Origin: Virgibacillus sp. LDC-1
Lineage (GTDB): Bacteria > Bacillota > Bacilli > Bacillales > Amphibacillaceae
Length of the DNA stretch: 64,000 nucleotides
Assembly: GCF_030137545.1 (NCBI RefSeq)
Contig: NZ_JARUVL010000002.1
Location: 186,001-250,000, forward strand
Reading direction: 5' to 3'
Below are positions 26,493 to 35,095 of the stretch, piece by piece. The stretch's first letter is position 1, and the number at the start of each line of letters is the position of its first letter. A model generated the notes under the pieces. It was not told the origin of the DNA and searched no databases. It saw only the letters and a program-made list of their open reading frames with translations. The translations under genes and the position numbers were made by a program.

Positions 26493-27350
26493 TTATTCGT
26501 CTTTCTTTTCATTTGCACTTTGTGTAAAGCGATCAATAATAATCGCTAAAATAACAATTCCAATTCCTGCTACAAATCCAGTACCAACCTCTGCACGTTG
26601 TAAAGCAGATAATACTTCACGGCCTAGTCCTGGAGCTCCAATCATTGATGCAATAACTACCATTGATAGTGCAAGCATAACGGTTTGGTTAATTCCAGCC
26701 ATTATCGTTGATTTCGCCATTGGAAGCTCTACTTTAAATAATTTTTGCATACCTGTGCTACCAAATGCTTCGGATGCTTCTACTAATTCTTTTGATACTT
26801 GGCGGATTCCTAAATTCGTAAAACGAACTGTTGGTGGTGTTGCAAAAATAAGTGAAGCGAATACACCTGGAACCATGCCAATCCCGAAAAATGCTACTGC
26901 TGGAATCAAATAGACAAATGCAGGCATCGTCTGCATAAAATCAAGTATTGGCTTTATAATCGCTTCTGCAATTCTACTTTTCGACATTAGTATCCCTACT
27001 GGAACACCGATAATGACAGAAAGTAAACTTGCAAGCAATACGAGCGTGAAGGTATCCATTAAGTGCTCCCAAAGTCCTTGATTGTATACAAGCCATAGTC
27101 CAACAAAGGAAAATACTGCTAATCCAAGTTTTTTTCCTGTTATAAAAAATGCAATTAATGCAACGACAAGCATAATGATCAGTGGTGGCACAAGCATCAA
27201 ATTGTCTGATACAAACTCCATGAAGTTTCCAAAGTGTTCCTTAATTGGTTCGAATAAAAATGCAAATGTATCGGTAATATCTTTTGTAAATTCTTTTGTC
27301 CAATCTGCTATTGGTATTTCGGGAATAAAATCAAGTAATTTATCAAGCAT
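26493..27350 (-). CDS. opuAB: Glycine betaine ABC transporter permease
   Basis: A 285-residue permease with about seven membrane helices and the BPD_transp_1 fold. The EAA loop is seen in [23 protein letters not shown] near residue 190, and [17 protein letters not shown] is the typical choline/betaine permease stretch. It overlaps the end of opuAA by 8 bases, so translation is likely coupled. Length matches B. subtilis OpuAB. Confidence 0.96.
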   Translation of the reverse strand: MLDKLLDFIPEIPIADWTKEFTKDITDTFAFLFEPIKEHFGNFMEFVSDNLMLVPPLIIMLVVALIAFFITGKKLGLAVFSFVGLWLVYNQGLWEHLMDTFTLVLLASLLSVIIGVPVGILMSKSRIAEAIIKPILDFMQTMPAFVYLIPAVAFFGIGMVPGVFASLIFATPPTVRFTNLGIRQVSKELVEASEAFGSTGMQKLFKVELPMAKSTIMAGINQTVMLALSMVVIASMIGAPGLGREVLSALQRAEVGTGFVAGIGIVILAIIIDRFTQSANEKKDE

Positions 27351-28542
27351 TGTCCAAATTCACCTCACTATCTCCGGCAAGTGCAGCAATTACCGCCCCA
27401 CGGACAATAATTCCCGCCAGTTTTTCATCTTCTACAACAGCTACCGGAATCGGTGAACCATTAATAATATTGAAGATTTCATTCATAGATGTATCTTTTT
27501 CAACACGCTTAATATCTGTTCGTAATATAGCATGTAAATCACGTGTATCTTCTTTTTTTGCAGATGATGCATCATCTGCCGTAACATATCCTTTTAAATT
27601 ACGTTTACTATCGACTACAAGAATGCTAGAAATCCCTTCTTCGCGCATTCTTTCTAAAGCAACTCTAGGACCATGTCTTTCAATATTAATTGTTTCTGGA
27701 CGCTTCATAATATGGGATGCTGTTAAAATCTTAGATCGATCTACATCCTCTACAAATTTTTCTACATAGTCATTTGCAGGGTTCACGAGAATTTCTTCTG
27801 GTGTTCCAATTTGCACGATCGAGCCATCCTTCATTAATGCAATACGATCTCCAAGACGCAATGCTTCGTCTAAATCATGTGTAATAAAAATAATCGTTTT
27901 CTTCATCGTTGCTTGCAAATCAATCAGTTCATCCTGCATTTCCTTCCGTATTAGTGGATCTAATGCTGAAAATGCTTCATCCATTAACAATACTTCGGGA
28001 TCATTTGCTAATGCACGAGCGAGACCAACACGCTGTTGCATACCACCAGATAGCTGATCCGGCTTTTGCTCAAGATATCCCCCAAGTCCAACCATTTGCA
28101 ATGCTTCTGTTGCCTTTTCTTGTCTTTCTTCCTTCGGCACATTTTGAATCTCAAGTCCAAATTCTGCATTCTCTAGAATCGAACGATGTGGGAATAATGC
28201 AAAGCGTTGAAACACCATGCTCATTTTTTTACGGCGAACATTGCGCAAATCTTTCTTATCCATATTTGATAAGTCTTCACCATCAATAAGAATGCTTCCC
28301 TCTGTTGGCTCAATTAAACGATTCAGCAATCGTACCAACGTGGATTTCCCACTTCCAGAAAGCCCCATAATAACAAATATTTCTCCTGCTTCAACAGAAA
28401 AAGAGGCACGATTGACACCAACCGTGTTTCCGGTTTGTTTTAATATTTCATTTTTGGATAAACCCTGATCAAGCAGCTTTAATGCTTGCTTCGGATTTTT
28501 CCCAAAAACCTTCGATAAGTTTTTCGCTTCTATAATCGGCAC
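27343..28542 (-). CDS. opuAA: Glycine betaine ABC transporter ATPase with CBS domains
   Basis: A 399-residue ATPase. Walker A is [10 protein letters not shown] (near residue 60), the signature is [15 protein letters not shown] and Walker B is [13 protein letters not shown]. Two CBS domains occupy the C-terminal ~120 residues; in OpuA these sense ionic strength. First gene of opuAA-opuAB-opuAC-opuAC. The promoter region, shared with a divergent GbsR-type regulator gene, carries two inverted repeats. Confidence 0.96.
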   Translation of the reverse strand: MPIIEAKNLSKVFGKNPKQALKLLDQGLSKNEILKQTGNTVGVNRASFSVEAGEIFVIMGLSGSGKSTLVRLLNRLIEPTEGSILIDGEDLSNMDKKDLRNVRRKKMSMVFQRFALFPHRSILENAEFGLEIQNVPKEERQEKATEALQMVGLGGYLEQKPDQLSGGMQQRVGLARALANDPEVLLMDEAFSALDPLIRKEMQDELIDLQATMKKTIIFITHDLDEALRLGDRIALMKDGSIVQIGTPEEILVNPANDYVEKFVEDVDRSKILTASHIMKRPETINIERHGPRVALERMREEGISSILVVDSKRNLKGYVTADDASSAKKEDTRDLHAILRTDIKRVEKDTSMNEIFNIINGSPIPVAVVEDEKLAGIIVRGAVIAALAGDSEVNLDNA

Positions 28543-28747
28543 GTTTTCACTCCTTACTCATATTCTTCTAATAATTATTATCGTTGTAATTTCCGATCTT
28601 CGTTCAACAGAAATATAATTCCTCTTTACTAGGATAAAAGTTTGATAGATTTTTGGTCGAACGTCGGTTAGCTTACCTCTATAACTATATATGGTTTCCC
28701 ACACACAACACAAACTTTATATTTCGTTAATTTTGTTTGTATTTTTT

Positions 28748-28765
28748 GTACAGTTTATTCTGTAC
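28748..28765. promoter_or_regulatory. Inverted repeat, candidate operator for the GbsR-type regulator
   Basis: GTACAG and CTGTAC are perfect arms with a 6-base spacer, about 120 bases before the regulator start and 205 before opuAA. Operator function is inferred from position and symmetry. Confidence 0.5.
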
Positions 28766-28811
28766 GAACTTAAACAGTGCTTTTCTTTTAAATACTCTCA
28801 TTTACTTTAAA

Positions 28812-28828
28812 ATACATAGTAAATGTAT
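28812..28828. promoter_or_regulatory. Inverted repeat near the regulator start
   Basis: ATACAT and ATGTAT arms flank AGTAA, 60-76 bases ahead of the regulator ATG. Could mediate autoregulation; weakly supported because the DNA is AT-rich. Confidence 0.35.
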
Positions 28829-28887
28829 GTTTCCAATTAATTTCAATTTAGTGTAACCTTTATATAGCAATGTTTTAGGAGGATTTT

Positions 28888-29367
28888 ATGGCTGACAACA
28901 AGGAAGCAATCATACGTCGAATTATGATCGAGTTTTCGAAGACAATCGAAATGTTTGATTTAAATCCATTAGAGGCACGGCTATTTGCACATTTATATTT
29001 AGCAGAAAAACCAATGACACTTGACGAAATGAGTGAAGCACTTGGTAAAAGCAAAACGGCAATGAGTACAAACATACGAAGCTTGTCTGAGCTAAACCTT
29101 GTTACAAGAGTCTGGAAAAAAGGCGTTCGCAAGGATTTATATCAGGCAAATAGACAGCTGTTTAAGCTATTTACTACCTCCTATATGAATAAATGGATAG
29201 ATGCCGCAGCCCATCAACGAGATACAATAAAAGAAATAGAAAATGAAGCGATAAAACAACTAGATGAGACGCCGAATGACCGAGAACTAAAAAAACTAGA
29301 AGAACAGTTATCTAGCATTTTAGTCTTTCATGAAGAGGTTGTAGCGTTTTTTCGAAATAAAAAATGA
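28888..29367 (+). CDS. GbsR/OpcR-type transcriptional regulator of opuA
   Basis: A 159-residue MarR/GbsR-family winged-helix repressor. The HTH core MTLDEMSEALGKSKTAMSTNIRSL (near residues 38-61) is typical of the choline-responsive GbsR group, followed by KKGVRKDLYQ. SD TAGGAGGAT precedes the start. It is divergent from opuAA, which implies control of betaine import. A paralogue lies at 36157-36699. Effector is unknown; choline or betaine are the family ligands. Confidence 0.88.
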   Translation: MADNKEAIIRRIMIEFSKTIEMFDLNPLEARLFAHLYLAEKPMTLDEMSEALGKSKTAMSTNIRSLSELNLVTRVWKKGVRKDLYQANRQLFKLFTTSYMNKWIDAAAHQRDTIKEIENEAIKQLDETPNDRELKKLEEQLSSILVFHEEVVAFFRNKK

Positions 29368-29794
29368 GGCTGAGACAATTCTAAAACAAGTTACTTAAAA
29401 GACGAACAATAAGATACGAAGGTAATCTAAGTGTAGTCAAAATACAGAGACTCCTGCGGGAACAGCAACAGGGGAACGCAGACTAAAACCGCTACATCCT
29501 GTAGCAACGTCTGCACTAGTACTTCCTGTACGTCGAAAGATCCACTTGGTAAAGGCTTTTTCTTTACCAAGTTGGCTGAGGCCGTGCTGCGGAAAAGAAG
29601 ACATTACGAAAGTTATTTTGAGCAGAAGTCGCGCTTGTGCCTGTGGTGATAGGGAGTATTTTGACGAAGCGATGATAAAGGCTGTTTTTGATACAAATAA
29701 TCCGAACTGATTCGAGTGAATCGTTCGGATTTTACTATGCACAAAATACTTTTGTCCAGTTTCATTCTTCATATACCCATCTTCTGGAAAAGCT
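29368..29794. repeat. Dispersed 'GACTCCTGCGGGA'-type intergenic element with nested hairpins
   Basis: The stretch from about 29449 (GACTCCTGCGGGAACAGC) to about 29600 (GCTGAGGCCGTGC, GCGGAAAAG) has the layout of the repeat family seen again at 41241, 41455 and 54525. Inside are a nested hairpin (GCAGAC 29478 pairing with GTCTGC 29509, inner GCTACA/TGTAGC) and a perfect 11-bp hairpin ACTTGGTAAAG (29544) with CTTTACCAAGT (29562). No coding frame is credible. Confidence 0.65.
29699..29735. terminator. Hairpin terminator between the GbsR-type gene and yhaI
   Basis: AATCCGAAC pairs with GTTCGGATT, with an inner GATTC/GAATC stem, followed by TTTTAC on the + strand. Confidence 0.75.
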
Positions 29795-30136
29795 TCATTC
29801 AGACTCTGACTCTAATATATGTATAAAAGTAGTCATTAATTGTGGGAAGTAACCTTCTTTCTTTAAAGCATAAATCGTTGCTGTTGGTTCAAACGGCGGC
29901 TGTAACATTCCCGCAAAGTGAATAAGCAGTGAGGTGTAATCTAACAACCCTTCCTCTTTCTGTATTTCAAACTGCTGATTTAGCTTCTCTAACAATAGAA
30001 AAACATCATCATACGCTTCTTTTGTTATATTCATATCAATAATCATTTTCGTAAAAGGATATTTATTTATGTCGATTATTTGGGAAATTAACTGCAATTG
30101 AAAAGCGGTAGTTATTTCTTTATTATCTTCCTCCAT
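29795..30136 (-). CDS. yhaI: YhaI family protein (DUF1878)
   Basis: A 113-residue helical cytoplasmic protein resembling B. subtilis YhaI; function unknown. The sequence has AFQLQLISQIIDINKYPFTKMI at the start of the domain and acidic ends. ATG 30136 follows GGGAGGGC; an upstream in-frame ATG adds five residues but lies within the SD. In B. subtilis it sits beside hpr and yhaH; here hpr is absent and the opuA genes intervene. Confidence 0.82.
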   Translation of the reverse strand: MEEDNKEITTAFQLQLISQIIDINKYPFTKMIIDMNITKEAYDDVFLLLEKLNQQFEIQKEEGLLDYTSLLIHFAGMLQPPFEPTATIYALKKEGYFPQLMTTFIHILESESE

Positions 30137-30413
30137 TAATAGCCCTCCCAATGCTTCTTTTGTTTCATACGATAATGTGAAGAATTCCGCTTTTAAAAAA
30201 CCTATTTTTTGTCAAATTTTTGACTATCAAAAACATCCGCATATCCGCGTCTTTTCTAGGCAAACAGCCGTTTTTTTACATGTAGCTAAAAAAAGAAAAC
30301 AACGACGCGATTTATCAACGGAAAAAAACTATAAAAAAGGTATTGATTTTTATGCTTAAACATACTATTATCGTTAAGTATTTCCATCCATTAAAAATAA
30401 GGGGTGACCTAGT

Positions 30414-30995
30414 ATGAATTGCTGGAAATCAATCAATTTTAATAAAGAATTTGGTATGAAGCGACTTTATTTTATGTCATTTTTAATCGGGCTTATTGCA
30501 TTTATCCTCTTATATGTTCCAGCATCCATTGCTCATGATGGTCATCATGCAAAAGAGTCTGGTATGTTTGCTTTTATGGTTGCATTGGTTATGCTACCAT
30601 CGCTTCATTCCTTTATGCATGTAATACCGATTCTTGCAATAAACAAACGCGCAAGATTAAAATACAAAACAAGAAGCAAGCTTTTTCCTATATTTACTTA
30701 TTATACTGATTCACACTTAACAAAGAAAGTATCCTTGATTGTTGCTTTGGCACCCACTTTTTTTATAACGATGCCTGGTATTTTTGCAAGCTATATATTT
30801 CCAAACTATTACGCATACATTTTACTTTTCACATGTACTAATATCGGTATTTCTTTTGTTGACTTTCTCTATGTAAGTCATATTATTAGAGCTCCTAAAA
30901 AGTCATTTATTGAAAGTGGAAACGATGGATTTGATATATTACTGGAAGCAAATAATAGTCCACATACTCCCTCTCCTTCATATGAACTCGATTAA
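30414..30995 (+). CDS. DUF3267-like membrane protein
   Basis: A 193-residue membrane protein with about four helices. It resembles DUF3267 proteins, a putative membrane metalloprotease-like family, in the N-terminal half. A histidine-rich loop, HDGHHAKESG (near residues 42-50), and HSFMHVIPI (near residue 65) could bind metal, but the canonical HExxH is missing. SD AAGGGGTG precedes ATG 30414. An internal ATG (MKRLYFMSF) is a possible alternative start. Good terminator downstream. Function unknown. Confidence 0.7.
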   Translation: MNCWKSINFNKEFGMKRLYFMSFLIGLIAFILLYVPASIAHDGHHAKESGMFAFMVALVMLPSLHSFMHVIPILAINKRARLKYKTRSKLFPIFTYYTDSHLTKKVSLIVALAPTFFITMPGIFASYIFPNYYAYILLFTCTNIGISFVDFLYVSHIIRAPKKSFIESGNDGFDILLEANNSPHTPSPSYELD

Positions 30996-31042
30996 CGAAT
31001 CTATTAGAAGGGGAAGCACTGGATTAAAAATAAATAAAAATC

Positions 31043-31080
31043 AAAAATACGGACACCTTTTTAGGGTCCGTATTTTTATT
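31043..31080. terminator. Bidirectional terminator after the DUF3267-like gene
   Basis: AAAAATACGGAC pairs with GTCCGTATTTTT around an 11-base loop; A and T tracts allow use by the convergent MFS gene too. Confidence 0.92.
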
Positions 31081-31101
31081 GTTTCATTTGTACCGTAATT
31101 T

Positions 31102-32292
31102 TTAAGCATGGGCTTGTCTTGAAAAGCAATGTTCTATTTTTTCCTGTTCTTTCTTATTGCCTGGAATCATGGATACAATCACGAGCATAGCAATGATGAG
31201 CAATAATAACACAAATAATGGTCCTTTATATGGATGAAAATGATCCACTGTAAACCCGATAAACACTGGTCCGAGTGCGCCAATCATGAAGCCACCAAAT
31301 TGCATCATTGCTGACCATGAGGTTGCTTCTTCTACCGACTTTGATTCTTCAATTGGGATAAGGAGCGCAAGTGGAAACAGTCCACCGGCACCTACTCCAA
31401 TAAACACTGTGGCAACCCACGGAGAAAAATGAAGTAGTAGCAAAACAACCCCGATTAATTCTGAAAAGCCACAAAAAAGCAACCATTTTTTTCGATTTCC
31501 TCGTTTACTTACGATTGTTGGAATAATAAAGCTTACCGGAACCTGAATAATTGCAAACAAGGTAAGCACCCAACCTGAAAAGGTATGGCTATAACCCATT
31601 GCCTTGATTATTGGTGCCAACCAAGCAGTAATCGAAAAGAAAATTGCAGCCATACATCCAAAGAAAAACATCGATAAATATACATGTTTATTCGGTTTTT
31701 TCATTGGTGGAACAGTCGTAGAAGCAACTGTTGTATCCTGTGCGCGCTTTTTCAATATAGGAATAAGTAAAAGTGTTGCAATCAGTCCGAGTATACTCCA
31801 AAAGCTTAATGCCGCTTGCCACGAATGATCAATCCGTTCAAAAAGCGGAGCGGTAAAGCTTGAGCCAATAGACGCTCCAATGACAATAGAAACAGAATAA
31901 ATACCCGTAACTGTACTATTTCCGGGAAAATATTTCTTAATGAATCCGGAAACTAGCGGACCTGCAATCGCAATCCCAATACCAGCGACAAATGAAGTGG
32001 CTATTAGTATACCTCCATTCGCTGTAAAAGCACGCAAAAAAGTAGAAACAAAGATAAATATCATCGCGACAAACAATGCTCGTTCCGTTCCTAATCGTTT
32101 GCCAAGCTTAACGGCGATTAATGCAAACAACCCCATTACAAATACGGGAAGTGTCGTTAATAAACTAACGGCAACCCCTGACATGCCTAAATCCACTTTA
32201 ATAATATCAAGTAACGGACCAACAGAAGTTATAGCTGGTCGCAAATTTATAGAAATAAAAAATAACACGAGTACAAAATAAAAATAATTCAC
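31102..32292 (-). CDS. CynX/NimT-family MFS transporter
   Basis: A 396-residue major facilitator with about 12 helices. The N-terminal FFISINLRPAITSVGPLLD is a hallmark of the CynX/NimT (cyanate/nitroimidazole) group. Substrate unknown. Start is a GTG: 32292 is 9 bases from GGAG, whereas the GTG at 32298 is only 3 away. It is divergent from a LysR-type regulator, which likely controls it. Convergent with the DUF3267-like gene. Confidence 0.87.
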   Translation of the reverse strand: MNYFYFVLVLFFISINLRPAITSVGPLLDIIKVDLGMSGVAVSLLTTLPVFVMGLFALIAVKLGKRLGTERALFVAMIFIFVSTFLRAFTANGGILIATSFVAGIGIAIAGPLVSGFIKKYFPGNSTVTGIYSVSIVIGASIGSSFTAPLFERIDHSWQAALSFWSILGLIATLLLIPILKKRAQDTTVASTTVPPMKKPNKHVYLSMFFFGCMAAIFFSITAWLAPIIKAMGYSHTFSGWVLTLFAIIQVPVSFIIPTIVSKRGNRKKWLLFCGFSELIGVVLLLLHFSPWVATVFIGVGAGGLFPLALLIPIEESKSVEEATSWSAMMQFGGFMIGALGPVFIGFTVDHFHPYKGPLFVLLLLIIAMLVIVSMIPGNKKEQEKIEHCFSRQAHA

Positions 32293-32347
32293 GTACACTC
32301 TCTCCTTCCTTGTTACTCCTTGATTTAAGTGTAATCCGAATGCTATA

Positions 32348-32382
32348 ATAGTTCAATACTATATTTTCTATGATAACAATAG
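32348..32382. promoter_or_regulatory. Candidate LysR operator sites in the MFS-LysR intergenic region
   Basis: Two dyads are present: ATAGT-TCAAT-ACTAT (32348-32362) and CTAT-GATAACA-ATAG (32368-32382). The second has the T-N11-A form typical of LysR-type regulators. They lie just before the regulator start, between divergent genes. Confidence 0.6.
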
Positions 32383-32411
32383 ATAAAAACTATCATTAAG
32401 GAGTAGATCAC

Positions 32412-33293
32412 ATGGAAATCCGACAGCTTCAATACTTTTTAACTTTATGTAAAGAGCTTCATTTTTCTGAAGCTGCATTTAAACTAGGGATATCTCAGCC
32501 AACGTTGAGCCAGCAAATACGTGTATTAGAAGATGAATTAGGAACCCCACTCTTTGATAGAATTGGAAAAAAAACCGTTAAAACAGAAGCAGGGACGATA
32601 CTAGAGCATTACGCACACGAAGTAGTTCAAAAGCTCGACAATGCAAAAGAAGCCATTGCCGATCTTACCCAATTAAATACCGGACATTTACGTATTGCTG
32701 TCTTACCTTCTGATTTAGATTACCGCTTATCCAAACTATTAATCGATTTTCATAAAGAATTTCCACGAACAAAGGTGCAAGTCATCCCATCTGTAGAAAT
32801 ATTAAATATGGTATTAGAAAACGAAGTTGATTTTGGTGTTGGCTTAGCTACAAAGCCTGATAAACGTATTCAATGTACTTCTTTTTACACAGAATCTTAT
32901 AGCCTTTATGTTCATAATAAACATCCATTAACAGCGCGAAATGTGATTACTCCAAAAGAATTAAAGAAGCTGCCACTTGTATTGTATCCAAAAGGCTTTT
33001 ACGGTCGCGATATGATTGATGATTGGTGTGAAAATCAGAACCTAACCATCCATACCATCATGGAAACCGGATCAGCAACCTCCCTATTTCAGCTAGTGCA
33101 AGAAGGTGTAGGGGCAACGATCCAACCAAGTCGACTAATTGAGCGCTTCGAATCTTTAGGCATTCAGGCTATTCCATTAAAGGATGCACCAATTCGAGAT
33201 CTAGAAATAATTTATCGACGGGATAAATATTTAAGTAATGCAGCAAAAGCATTTATGGAGCGACTAGAAAAGTATTTTCAAACATCGGTATAA
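32412..33293 (+). CDS. LysR-type transcriptional regulator
   Basis: A 293-residue LysR regulator. The N-terminal HTH reads MEIRQLQYFLTLCKELHFSEAAFKLGISQPTLSQQIRVLEDELG with the substrate-binding domain from about residue 90. The CynR/YwfK-like appearance agrees with the adjacent CynX-type transporter. It probably activates the divergent MFS gene in response to the transported ligand. The start follows TAAGGAG. It ends at a clear terminator. Confidence 0.93.
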   Translation: MEIRQLQYFLTLCKELHFSEAAFKLGISQPTLSQQIRVLEDELGTPLFDRIGKKTVKTEAGTILEHYAHEVVQKLDNAKEAIADLTQLNTGHLRIAVLPSDLDYRLSKLLIDFHKEFPRTKVQVIPSVEILNMVLENEVDFGVGLATKPDKRIQCTSFYTESYSLYVHNKHPLTARNVITPKELKKLPLVLYPKGFYGRDMIDDWCENQNLTIHTIMETGSATSLFQLVQEGVGATIQPSRLIERFESLGIQAIPLKDAPIRDLEIIYRRDKYLSNAAKAFMERLEKYFQTSV

Positions 33294-33340
33294 ATATTTT
33301 CTCACTGAAACTTTCCCTATATAAAGCGAAACTTTAAACG

Positions 33341-33373
33341 GTGGGGATTTCTTTCAACCCCACTCATTTTTAG
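33341..33373 (+). terminator. Terminator of the LysR gene
   Basis: GTGGGG-N11-CCCCAC stem is followed by TCATTTTT. Confidence 0.7.
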
Positions 33374-33518
33374 TAGGAGAATTTTTTTTACAAAAGCTTC
33401 ATTTCAAGATAAAATCATAATTCCATCCTAAAAAGGACATTCTTCTCTGTTCAGTTTGGTCATAATTTGATACATTAATAAATATGGCTTTTTGAGTTAT
33501 CGTGCAAGGAGGTTTTGT

Positions 33519-33704
33519 ATGAGTATTTTTTTTCTTATTTACGCACTCTTTATTCTGTTAATTTTTAATTCACTGACACATAGATTTTGTATTAAAATGG
33601 AAATGAATCAAAGCAAACAAGAAAAAGTCTTTCGAACAATCAATATACTAATTTTTATTTTATTAGTTACTTCTTATGTTGAAGTGTTAAATGCAATGGT
33701 GTAA
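33519..33704 (+). CDS. Small membrane protein upstream of prsA, unknown
   Basis: A 61-residue frame with an ideal SD (CAAGGAGG). Two hydrophobic segments (residues 3-16 and 42-58) flank a basic, Lys/Gln-rich loop (CIKMEMNQSKQEKVFR). No family recognised. It lies about 165 bases upstream of prsA on the same strand. The strong SD and hydrophobic pattern make a real small gene likely. Confidence 0.6.
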   Translation: MSIFFLIYALFILLIFNSLTHRFCIKMEMNQSKQEKVFRTINILIFILLVTSYVEVLNAMV

Positions 33705-33868
33705 GGGCAACTATAAAAGCTTCACATAGCTTTGTTTTTATATAAGCGACCTTTAGCATTTGTAGCAATCGCAAAGTTTTTAAGGCGGAGAGTTTTTTTT
33801 AGCTTCGAATTGTGGTATATTTGTCCTTAGCGAAAATTCTTGGCAATAAACTATTTAGGAGTGTTAAG

Positions 33869-34756
33869 ATGAAAAAATTAGTACTTGCTGTAACACTAAC
33901 TGCCGGCGTATTAGCATTATCTGCATGTAATTCAGATGACACAGATGTAGTGGTTGAATCAAAAGCCGGAAATATTACAAAAGATGAATATTACAATGAA
34001 TTAAAAGACCGTTATGGCGAGAGCGTTTTACAGGAAATGGTACTTGTAAAAGTTCTTGAAGATAAGTTTGAAGTCGACAAAAAAGAAATTGATGCCGAAG
34101 TAAAGAAAACAAAGGATCAACTAGGCGACCAGTTTGAAATGTGGTTGCAGCAGCAAGGATATGGTGATGAAGAAACTTTCCGCGGTCTCGTTAAAAACTC
34201 ACTTCTATACGAAAAAGCAGTTTACGAGGATGTAAAATTAAAAGATGAAGAATTAAAGCAGCAATACGATCGAATGAAAACGGAGCTAAAGGCAAGCCAT
34301 ATTTTAGTTGACGATGAAAAAACAGCAAAAGAAGTTAAAAAGAAATTAGATGAAGGTGGCGACTTTGCTAAGCTAGCGAAAGAATATTCAACGGATTCTT
34401 CCGCTGAACAAGGTGGAGATCTAGGCTATTTCTCTGCTGGAAAAATGGTACCCGAATTTGAGGACGCTGCTTATAGCATGAAGGTTGGCGAAGTTAGTGA
34501 CCTCGTAAAATCACAGTTTGGCTATCACATTATCAAGCTAGAGGACAAGCGTAAGAAAGAAGAAGATATTGGTTCTTTTGATGATAATAAAGAAGCCATT
34601 CGTAATGACTTACGCAATAAAAAAGTAACGCCTCAAGAACAACAGGCAAAAATCGATAAAATTATTAAAAATGCAAAAATCGATATTAAAATTGATGAAT
34701 TCAAGGATCTTTTTAACGTAGAAGAGCCTAAAGCAGCAGATAAAGAAGAAAAATAA
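33869..34756 (+). CDS. prsA: Foldase lipoprotein (peptidyl-prolyl isomerase)
   Basis: A 295-residue lipoprotein that folds secreted proteins outside the membrane. Lipobox ALSAC has its cysteine at residue 20. The parvulin domain spans about residues 140-235: ASHILVDDEKTAKEV, FAKLAKEYSTDSSAEQGGDLGYF and GYHIIKLEDKR. Flanking charged helices match PrsA. ATG 33869 follows TTAGGAGTG; the longer upstream frame lacks an SD. B. subtilis PrsA is about the same size and lies in the same neighbourhood with yhaI and yhaL/M. Confidence 0.96.
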   Translation: MKKLVLAVTLTAGVLALSACNSDDTDVVVESKAGNITKDEYYNELKDRYGESVLQEMVLVKVLEDKFEVDKKEIDAEVKKTKDQLGDQFEMWLQQQGYGDEETFRGLVKNSLLYEKAVYEDVKLKDEELKQQYDRMKTELKASHILVDDEKTAKEVKKKLDEGGDFAKLAKEYSTDSSAEQGGDLGYFSAGKMVPEFEDAAYSMKVGEVSDLVKSQFGYHIIKLEDKRKKEEDIGSFDDNKEAIRNDLRNKKVTPQEQQAKIDKIIKNAKIDIKIDEFKDLFNVEEPKAADKEEK

Positions 34757-34765
34757 CTAGTAATA

Positions 34766-34804
34766 AAGAGACTATTCCTCGGTATTTTGAGAATAGTCTC
34801 TTGT
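34766..34804 (+). terminator. Terminator of prsA
   Basis: AAGAGACTATTC pairs with GAATAGTCTCTT around a 13-base loop; the tail is weakly U-rich (GTCTTATT). Confidence 0.7.
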
Positions 34805-34827
34805 CTTATTCTATAAAAGAAAATCGG

Positions 34828-35025
34828 TTAATCTGAAGCATGCTGCTTTTGTTGTCTCTTTTCAAGTCTTTCTTTTTCCAACCGTTCCATATAAATATTA
34901 CCCTCTTGCTCAATAAATTTGTGCTCCAATTCTTTTTCCGCTCGCATTGCACGAAACGCCATATATCCACTAAGAAAGATAAATAAAACCATCATGAATA
35001 CCCACCAAGGAACTCCTAAAATCAC
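34828..35025 (-). CDS. yhaL: YhaL-like sporulation protein
   Basis: A 65-residue protein with a single N-terminal membrane helix (PWWVFMMVLFIFLSGYMAF) and a highly charged coiled-coil tail (ERLEKERLEKRQQKQH). It matches the YhaL family. The start is a GTG, 7 bases after AAGGGGG. It lies between prsA and yhaM as in B. subtilis, where it is sporulation-related. Function unknown. Confidence 0.82.
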   Translation of the reverse strand: MILGVPWWVFMMVLFIFLSGYMAFRAMRAEKELEHKFIEQEGNIYMERLEKERLEKRQQKQHASD

Positions 35026-35095
35026 ATTTTAACCCCCTTGTCCTTCTTCGTTTATTCCCATGTATATGAGGACAAGTTGAAAAAAATTACAATGA

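Larger units (their letters stand above)
28543..28887. promoter_or_regulatory. Divergent promoter region of opuA and its GbsR-type regulator
   Basis: AT-rich, 345 bases, no gene. It contains the perfect inverted repeat GTACAG-TTTATT-CTGTAC (28748-28765) and ATACAT-AGTAA-ATGTAT (28812-28828). Several TATAAT-like boxes occur and no start site can be fixed by eye. Confidence 0.6.
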
